Of a stretch of DNA of 64,000 nucleotides, positions 56,690-64,000 are shown piece after piece. The notes below the pieces were generated by a model, which saw only the letters and a program-made list of their open reading frames with translations, searched no databases and was not told the DNA's origin. Within the stretch, counting starts at the first letter, position 1. The number at the start of each line of letters is the position of its first letter. The stretch spans positions 14,508,001-14,572,000 of the forward strand of contig NC_088319.1 of assembly GCF_910592395.1 (NCBI RefSeq), read 5' to 3'. The position numbers and the translations under genes are program-made. This DNA comes from Lineus longissimus. Lineage: Eukaryota; Nemertea; Pilidiophora; Heteronemertea; Lineidae.

Positions 56690-59157
56690 ATGGAGGAATT
56701 TCTCGAAGCGATCGGCGATGAAGACGTGGAGAAGGTTTGTTCAAATTCTTTCGTTACCAAACATGAAAATGTCTGTCTACAGTTGGGTGACGTCGGTGTA
56801 TGCATGGATGGAAGTCTCCCCAGGGGCAGAATCCGGCAATTTCAAGTACACTGCTGTAGCCGCAGCTAGACTACTTCATGGTTCCTGTAATTATCAGTGG
56901 TATGCACGGAAAGCATTAGCCTATCCCTACACACTAATGATGGAGCCTATTTCAATATAAATATTGGAACCCCACCTGAAATGAGGCGTGACTGGGGGAC
57001 TCGTTCGTCTCCTGCGAACTGAACCGCTATCTGTCCCACACGTGGTCTCCCGAACCGCTAAACGGCCCAAGTGCCATGCTGTTGGTCATTGCTGGCTGTC
57101 AAAACCACTAAACCCACCCCATGAGTTGGCCCAAGTGCCATGCTGTTGGTCTTTGCTGGCTGTCAGTAATTCATGCCAGTCAGTGACAGAAGGAAAGCTT
57201 GCTGGTTTTCATTTCGAAACCTTTTTGTGGGGGCGAATGTTGGAAGTTATGTATAGGATGACCATAGTATTGAGCTCTGTTAGATGATAAAGTTAATTCC
57301 GTATACCGTATTTATCATTTTTAGTTGAAATATTATTATTGTACTACCTTATGAGGTTCATCATTATGCATCGTACATTACATATCACATAGGCCTCGGT
57401 CTGTGTTGGCCTATGCTGTTATCTATTTGGGTCATCTCTCATTGGTCCATTACGGGACACTATTATGGCTCATTGACCTCGGGCAAGTCACTTTACCACA
57501 AGTGGATATTGGACATTTAGCAAGGGCGTGCAGTCCATTGTTTTGACACTGTCCATTTCATGCTAAGGAATTGGTTCCCTCATGAACGTTTCTTCGTTCG
57601 ATTGAACTCTTAGAGTGGGGGTGACTGTTGCTCCCACAGTACTTATATTTGTAACTGTATTACTTAGTCTATTCTTCTGTGTTGCAGGTCCGTGCCATGG
57701 TGCAAGACGTCGATGTCAATGACAATTCAGAGGGGGTCAGGCCGCTAGTGATGGCCATCCAGTGTAACAACATTGAACTAGTGCGACTCCTTCTAGAACA
57801 TGGATCGGAAATAAATCCTCACGATCTGGTTCAATCATTACTTTATTCGAAGAATAGAGACATGGTGAGGCTGCTCCTATCAAAGGGTGCGGACCCTTAC
57901 ACCGTTTTTGATAACCACGGTGACAAAAATACCAATGCCATTGTCAAAGCGGTGGGGGAGTCTTCGAACCAGAATGAGAGCCAGAAACGTGATGAGGGGA
58001 AGGCCACGCCTCGAGAAATTATCCGTATTTTGCTGGACCATGATAATGGCTTGGGTGAACCAGAGGCAAAAGGACCCTACGGCTTATACGCAGCTGTGGC
58101 TTTAGGAGACATGGACTTGGTAAAAAGGTATTTCAGTGATGGAGTACGGGTGGAACACTGTTACGAGCTCAGCTTAAACCCACTGCTTGAGGCTTGTAGG
58201 AATAAAGATCTTGAGTTGGCAACTTTGTTGCTCGAACGGGGAGCGAATCCGAATGAAACCGACAAACCCAACAGACCATACGATACGCCATTACACATTG
58301 CATTGTCAAATGAGAATATGCAGTTAGTTCGACTGTTGCTAGGTAGAGGTGCAGACGATGCTGGAATGCCGATTTATTGTGAAAGTACTATGCACCAATG
58401 CGATGATCGCCTGACTGGGCTCATGTATGCATGCGTCTGGGGACTGCTTGACATGGTGAGGGAAGTCCTTGCTCACAGAAGAGATGTCAACGCGATGAAT
58501 ACGGAAGGTCATTCAGCCTTATTTTATTGTAATAATGCGTACAGATGCTGGACGTTTTGTCCCCGAGTGGACGCCGAGACGAACCTAGCAATCATTTGGG
58601 AACTTCTTAAAGCCGGAGCTCATTGCACCATTGAAAACCCTTGGTACGAAGACGGAACCATTCTTGCGGATTTTCTCTCAGCTGTAGTCATCCAAAATGA
58701 TTACCACACGACGAACCTCTCGGGTATCACTGCACCTGCTTTGATGCTAAAGGCCTGTGGATCCTCTTCAGAGTCGTTGGAGCCATTCATCGAAATCATG
58801 AATCGATACCTGCAGGCCTCGGAAGAAAAGTGCGAGAAAATATTCATCCACGAGAAGTCATTTTACAATTTCAACAGCCTTTTCCAGATTGTCATTTTGT
58901 GCGGTAACAAACCCACGCGTGAATTCGTTGACAAATACAGGGAAGTTGTATTGAAAGGTACTGGTAAGGTTGATGGTGCTTATTGGCTGAAGGACATTGC
59001 TGATAGCGGCTACTCTCTCAAAGAACTCGCCCGGATTAAACTCAGGGAGATCATTGCTCACCCTCTGGTGACAAATGCCGTGTCTGAAACCATCACGCTC
59101 CCTCAACTGCTGAAGAAGTACATCTTATTTGATGAGATCCTTCCATTCTGTACATGA
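56690..59157 (+). CDS. Ankyrin-repeat/SOCS-box protein, copy 2
   Basis: Exons 56690-56734 and 57688-59157 give 504 aa, the same length as copy 1 and different at only about 15 residues (for example N28 for K28, VFDNHG for LFDYYG, RYDTPLH-type changes near the fifth repeat). Exon 1 is identical in protein. The SOCS-like tail is identical. The intron is 953 bases against 960 in copy 1. No stop or frameshift interrupts the frame, so it should be functional. The near-identity implies recent duplication or gene conversion. Confidence 0.88.
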
Positions 59158-59460
59158 ATGTCAACCACAAGAGATAATTAAGAACAACAATCAATACTTT
59201 GAACAAACAGTCTATCGAGAAAAGCCTTTCATTGTCAAGTAGCTATGGCATGGTTACGCAATTGATTTTATCCCTGCATCGAAGGATATGGGTTGATACA
59301 TGTATATGTCACGGTGTAACTATGTAGACTAACTGCGTACGTAGCTAATGAGTACTGTTTATGCCTCCATGACAGGCTGCACCTTTCTAACAAAGCTTTT
59401 TGTCTTTTGAAAATTGCCGCCAAAATATCACGCCGGCGCATCCTGTCGAGCATAAAAAAG

Positions 59461-62400
59461 ATGGAGGCATTTATCAAAGCGATCGGCGATGAAGACGTGG
59501 AGAAGGTTTGTTCAAACTCTTTCGTTACCAACATGAAAATATCTGTATACAGTTGAGTGACGTCGGTGTATGCATGGATGGAAGTCTCCCCAGGGGCAGA
59601 ATCTGCAATTTCAAGTACACTGCTGTAGCCGCAGCTAGACTACTTCCCGATTCCTGCCATGAGTCAGTGGTATATATCATATGCGTTAAGCATCAGTTAT
59701 GATGTACAGCCGGTTGGAGCCTATTTCAACACCACCTGAAATTAGGCGTGACTGCATGGGGACTCGTCCTGCTGCGAACTAAACCGCTATCTGTCCCGCA
59801 CTTGGTCTCCCGAACCATGAGTTGGCCCAACAGGTGCCATGCTGTTGGTCATTGCTGACTGTCAGTAATTCATGCCTGTCGGTGACAGGACGAAAGCTGG
59901 CTGGTTTTCATTACATCCCCATATTACCTTAAAACTGCTAGTGCCCCTAAAGATTTGCCTGCAAATTCTTGTCAAATGGAACTTCACATTTCTCCCACTC
60001 GGCCGTGGACCTAAGAGGGTTAAATCCATCAAACTGCACCAAATACATTGTAGCATAGCAAAATATTTGACCCCAGCACAAACAGCAGGAGCTGACATAG
60101 AATATAAATTCCTGGACTATTTTCTGGATTATGAACAGCTCCAGAAGGGCACTGAGCTCATTTTGAGCTCCTGAATGTTTGCCAGGTATTCTGACTGTGC
60201 GAGTGCCATGTTGTTGGTCATTTGCTGGCTGTCAAATCCACTAAACCCACCCGATGAGTTGGCCCAATTGCCATGATGTTCCATCCTGAGCTTCAGGTTT
60301 TTGATACTCCTACGTCCCATACAAAACCCTGAGAAAATCCATTAGAATCGACAGCGAAGGGTGGCTGTTCTGATAACCTGATACACTGTGCGTAATGTAT
60401 GTATATATAGTGTTTTATATGACAATAAAATGTATATGAATAAAGTTTAAGATAATCCTATCGTTAAATCGTTTTATACTTCATCGATTCTATGCTGTTA
60501 AACATTGTGTAGACGTGTAATTGTGTTTTAATTAAGTAATGAAATAAATTTGCAGCGGGGTGCGCGCAATACAAAGGAATAGCACTGAAAAATTCAGAAA
60601 TTTCATAAATACCCGGATGTTCTAAAAATAGCAGCTAATGAAAATACGCGTTTCATGGCGCCGATTGAAATTTAACTAACCTACCTCGGACCCGAGCCCT
60701 ATGGCGCAAAAGACTATACAATTGATAGTGCATCTGAGAGCATTAATTCCTGGGTCCGTGGTTTACGAATTTCCGAGACTTAAATACAACCGACGCTCTG
60801 ATTGGGCGCTTTTTTTTCTACCGCTACAATCCGTCTGAAGGGCATGGATTTCCCCAGGGGTTTGTACTAGCGAGAGCTGGAGCATATGGAAAACCACTGG
60901 GTGCCGAGGATGTGATGTTCATAATGCATCGTAGATTACATCGGCCTCGATATGTGCAGTGTCATCCTGAACTCGGGTCAACACGCGGCACGATCGACCG
61001 AGCCTATGCCCTGAATAAACCCACGATTGCCGGCTGTTATCTTATCACACCACACCCCTGCCGTTCAATGATAAATGTGTAACATCCATGTCTTAAAACC
61101 GAATTTCAAATAAACACAGTGAATACAAACTGCTTTTTAGTTACTAATACATGTAAGTCGTATTTCATTTATTTCGTACTTTAATTGACACTATATTCCT
61201 TTTTGTGGTATTTATCTACGTTTTTCGGTTCCTGTCGCTGGCCATGGGGAGGATGATCGTTCCTTACAATATCGTGTATTGTGGATCGTGTGATAACAAA
61301 AAATTCCGCACGTGCGTCCCATGCATTTGAAATTTCAGTCAATGAGAGCGCGGTTTAGGTATGATGATTGTGTTCAATTGAGATTCCAGGAAAGATGTAA
61401 GAGCCGTTTTGAGTGGGCAGAGTAGATTTGTCCGCCTCGTCCCGCGAAAAACCATCGGTTTGTTCCATCCAGGGTCAGTAACGTGTGCGAGGGAGGAGGA
61501 TACGACTGACTATGGATTATCCATGCAGGATAGATCTGTGTAGGCCTATATGCGGTTATCTATTTGGGTCATCTCTCCTTGGGTATATACTTACACATGG
61601 CTCATTGACCTTGGGCTAGTCACTTCACTGCGAATGGATCGTGGCAGCAGTGTATGAACCTATTGCAAGGGTGTGCAGTCCATTGTGTTTAGCAACTCCA
61701 AACGATATGGTTCCCTTATGAACCTATCCCCTTTCGATTGAATTCTGAAGTGAGGCTGACTGTACTGCGGCTCCCACAGTGTTTTTGACGGTATTACTTA
61801 GTCTATTCTTCTGTGTTGCAGGTCCGTGCCATGGTGCAAGACGTCGATGTCAATGACAATTCAGAGGGGATCAGGCCGCTGGTAAAGGCTGTCCAGTGTA
61901 ACAACACTGAACTAGTGCGACTCCTTCTAGAACATGGATCGGAAATAAATCCTGAAGATCTTGTTACATGTATTACCATTAGCCCAATAGTTCATCCTGA
62001 CAATAAAGACATATTGAGGCTCCTCCTATCAAATGGGGCAGACCCGTACACCCTTTTTTCAAACGGTGAAGACGAGTACGGCTATTTTGGATACGATGCT
62101 GACACAAATGTCAATGCCATTGTCAAAGCGGTGGAGGCATCCATCAATGAGAGCTACATACCTGATGAGGCGAAGGCCACGCCTCGAGAAAGTGTCCGTA
62201 TTTTGCTGGACCATGATAATGGCTTGGGTGAACCAGAGGCAAAAGGACCCTACGGCTTATACGCAGCTGTGGCTTTAGGAGACATGGACTTGGTAAAAAG
62301 GTATTTCAATGATGGAGTACGGGTGGAACACTGTTACGAGCTCAGCTTAAACCCACTGCTTGAGGCTTGTAGGAATAAAGATCTTGAGTTGGCAACTTTG

Positions 62401-63351
62401 TTGCTCGAACGGGGAGCGAATCCGAATGAAACCGATAAACCCAACAGACCTTACGATACGCCATTACACATTGCAATGCGTGATGAGAATATGCAGTTAG
62501 TTCGACTGTTGCTAGGTAGAGGTGCAGACGATGCTGGAATGCCGATTTATTGGGAGGGCAGTTATGATATGACACGAACCGATGACCGCCTGACTGGACT
62601 CATGTATGCATGCGCCTGGGGACTACTTGACATGGTTAGGGAAGTCCTTGCACACGGGAGAGATGTCAACGCGATGAATACGGAAGGTCATTCAGCCTTA
62701 TTTTATTGTAATGATGTCCAGAGATGTTTGGTGGAGTCTTGTCCCCGAGTGGACGCCACGACGAACCTAGCAATCATTTGGGAACTTCTTAAAGCCGGAG
62801 CTCATTGCACCATTGAAAACCCTTTGTACGAAGACGGATACCGAACCATTCTTGCGGATTTTCTTTCAGGTGTGGTATTCCAAGACAATTATCACGATCA
62901 CACGACAAACCTCTCGGGTATCACTGCACCTGCTTTGATGCTAAAGGCCTACGGATCCTCTTCGGAGTCGTTGGAGCCATTCATCGAAATCATGAATCAA
63001 TACCTGCAGGCCTCGGAAGAAAAGTGCGAGAAAATATTCATCCAAGAAAAGTCATTTTACAATTTCATCAGCCTTTTCCAGATTGTCATTTTGTGCGGTA
63101 ACAAACCCACGCGTGAATTCGTTGACAAATACAGGGAAGTTGTATTGAAAGGTACTGGTAAGGTTGATGGTGCTTATTGGCTGAAGGACATTGCTGATAG
63201 CGGCTACTCTCTCAAAGAACTCGCCCGGATTAAACTCAGGGAGATCATTGCTCACCCTCTGGTGACAAATGCCGTGTCTGAAACCATCACGCTCCCTCAA
63301 CTGCTGAAGAAGTACATCTTATTTGATGAGATCCTTCCATTCTGTACATGA
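59461..63351 (+). CDS. Ankyrin-repeat/SOCS-box protein, copy 3 (divergent N-terminal repeats)
   Basis: Exons 59461-59505 and 61822-63351 give 524 aa. Exon 1 reads MEAFIKAIGDEDVEK. Compared with copies 1 and 2 the second and third ankyrin repeats (about residues 60-125) are strongly altered and longer, with inserted residues around TISPIVHPDN and GEDEYGYFGYDAD, and smaller in-frame insertions recur in later loops (WEGSYDM, DGYRT, NYHDH). From about residue 425 to the end it is again nearly identical, including the SOCS-like box. The 2.3 kb intron carries extra sequence. The frame is intact. Confidence 0.88.
59506..61821 (+). other. Expanded intron of ankyrin copy 3
   Basis: Copies 1 and 2 carry a paired motif, GCCAAGTGCCATGCTGTTGG-like, twice about 60 bases apart. 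Here the two motifs (about 59825-59880 and 60198-60275) are separated by some 300 bases of unrelated sequence (about 59905-60190). Another unshared block of over 1 kb (about 60300-61540) follows before homology resumes near TATCTATTTGGGTCATCTCT. No coding exon is supported in either block. Confidence 0.6.
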
Positions 63352-63409
63352 ATGTCAACCACAAGAGATAATTAAGAACAACAATCAGTACTTTAGAACA
63401 AACAGTCTA

Positions 63410-64000
63410 GTTTAAAGTACCAATTTCTGTCAATTTCCTCTGAAATATGAAAGAGGATTTGCTTATAAGTGACACCGGACTTGATAACTCAACAGACTTT
63501 CGTACTTCATCGTTCGTACGGATTGTGAAACCTTCCTGGAGTGCATGTCCATCTCAACAAAAACGTCATCATAAATCCATTTTTCCAACTACTACTACAA
63601 AGCGTTTGACATCTACAAAGAGATATCTACGTGTAAGTAGTCATTAGGGTTGCTAATTAAGTGGCGCACCGGTCTTTGTTAATTAAGTTACCTGTCTAAT
63701 TAAGCCATTCAAACGCGTGCCGTTCATAATTAACATTGATCGCAAGGAAATCTATTTCTCCTCGTCTACCATCCGAAGATCTCGAGCGAGATGCACCGAC
63801 TAAATTGTACATTAACACTTTAGCTGAACGTGTCCAATAATCTTTGTGGTTAACCAAATTTGACGCAGCCATCGATAAAAGTCCGTTTGTTGGCCACTTT
63901 CGCGAACATATTGTGTGATTAAGGAATCTGCATTGTCCATCCCGAATTCAACCACTGCAAAAGATGGCTACGTAACAGGTTTTTCACGTGTCCATGTATT
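63410..64000. other. Downstream flank, no gene seen
   Basis: Homology to the other units stops near 63409. The remaining sequence has one short open frame (63447-63647) of low-complexity serine/threonine composition without domain or splice support, and several TAATTAAG-type AT-rich repeats at 63650-63740. Nothing else is recognised. Confidence 0.4.

Larger units (their letters stand above)
53727..63409 (+). repeat. Tandem triplication of an ankyrin/SOCS gene unit
   Basis: Units start at about 53727, 56517 and 59280. The first two are about 2.8 kb each; the third is about 4.1 kb because its intron is longer. Start codons are 2773 and 2771 bases apart. Homology includes upstream sequence, both exons, intron and 3' UTR (through ATGTCAACCACAAGAGATAA and beyond). 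Copies 1 and 2 are almost identical along the full unit. Confidence 0.95.

Noticed and set aside
60872-61130. Possible additional exon of ankyrin copy 3 in its long intron
   Set aside because: No ankyrin-like translation and no splice sites in the right phase; the proven exon 2 joins exon 1 directly as in copies 1 and 2.
63447-63647. Open frame after the last ankyrin gene
   Set aside because: Low-complexity Ser/Thr/Lys composition, no domain, and outside the duplicated unit.

Overview
The window is animal nuclear DNA: compact multi-exon genes with GT-AG introns, AATAAA signals, a tRNA-derived SINE, several hairpin-type MITEs and no bacterial or organellar features. The gene set (a GIGYF orthologue, NIT-domain guanylate cyclases, PAN/Apple and ankyrin-SOCS expansions) fits a marine invertebrate, lophotrochozoan or invertebrate deuterostome; I cannot name the species.

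Layout. 1-0.17 kb: last codons of the VPS15/PIK3R4 gene (+). 2.2-6.4 kb: a nine-exon gene (-) for a membrane-anchored JmjC 2-oxoglutarate oxygenase. 10.2-24.0 kb: a complete 23-coding-exon GIGYF gene (+), 1355 codons, diverging from the JmjC gene across about 3.7 kb that holds a candidate promoter. 24-29.5 kb: no gene found, but a decayed array of inverted short motifs. 29.6-34.4 kb: NIT-domain guanylate cyclase 1 (+). 35.5-37.8 kb: a secreted protein with three PAN/Apple-like domains (-). 38.7-44.7 kb: NIT-domain guanylate cyclase 2 (-), reassembled from six exons. 44.8-48.4 kb: repeats and one possible upstream exon. 48.5-52.4 kb: a small secreted cysteine-containing protein (+) with two candidate terminal exons. 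52.6-53.6 kb: a SINE and a dispersed repeat. 53.9-63.4 kb: three tandem, nearly identical ankyrin-repeat/SOCS-box genes (+).

Functional themes. Two receptor-like guanylate cyclases with a NIT sensor between two membrane spans sit tail to tail around the PAN gene. Both keep every class III cyclase catalytic residue I could check, so both should make cGMP; animal NIT-GCs have been linked to nitric oxide signalling in annelid larvae. The ankyrin/SOCS triplet looks like a young family of CUL5 ubiquitin-ligase substrate receptors: the C-terminal SOCS region is essentially identical in all copies, while an N-terminal ankyrin segment of copy 3 has diverged by substitutions and in-frame indels. GIGYF and VPS15 are conserved housekeeping genes (translational repression with 4EHP; PI3-kinase class III complex).

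Limits: exon junctions were deduced by reading GT-AG sites, phase and family similarity by eye. Start codons of the JmjC gene and of cyclase 2 are the least certain points. No database search was run.
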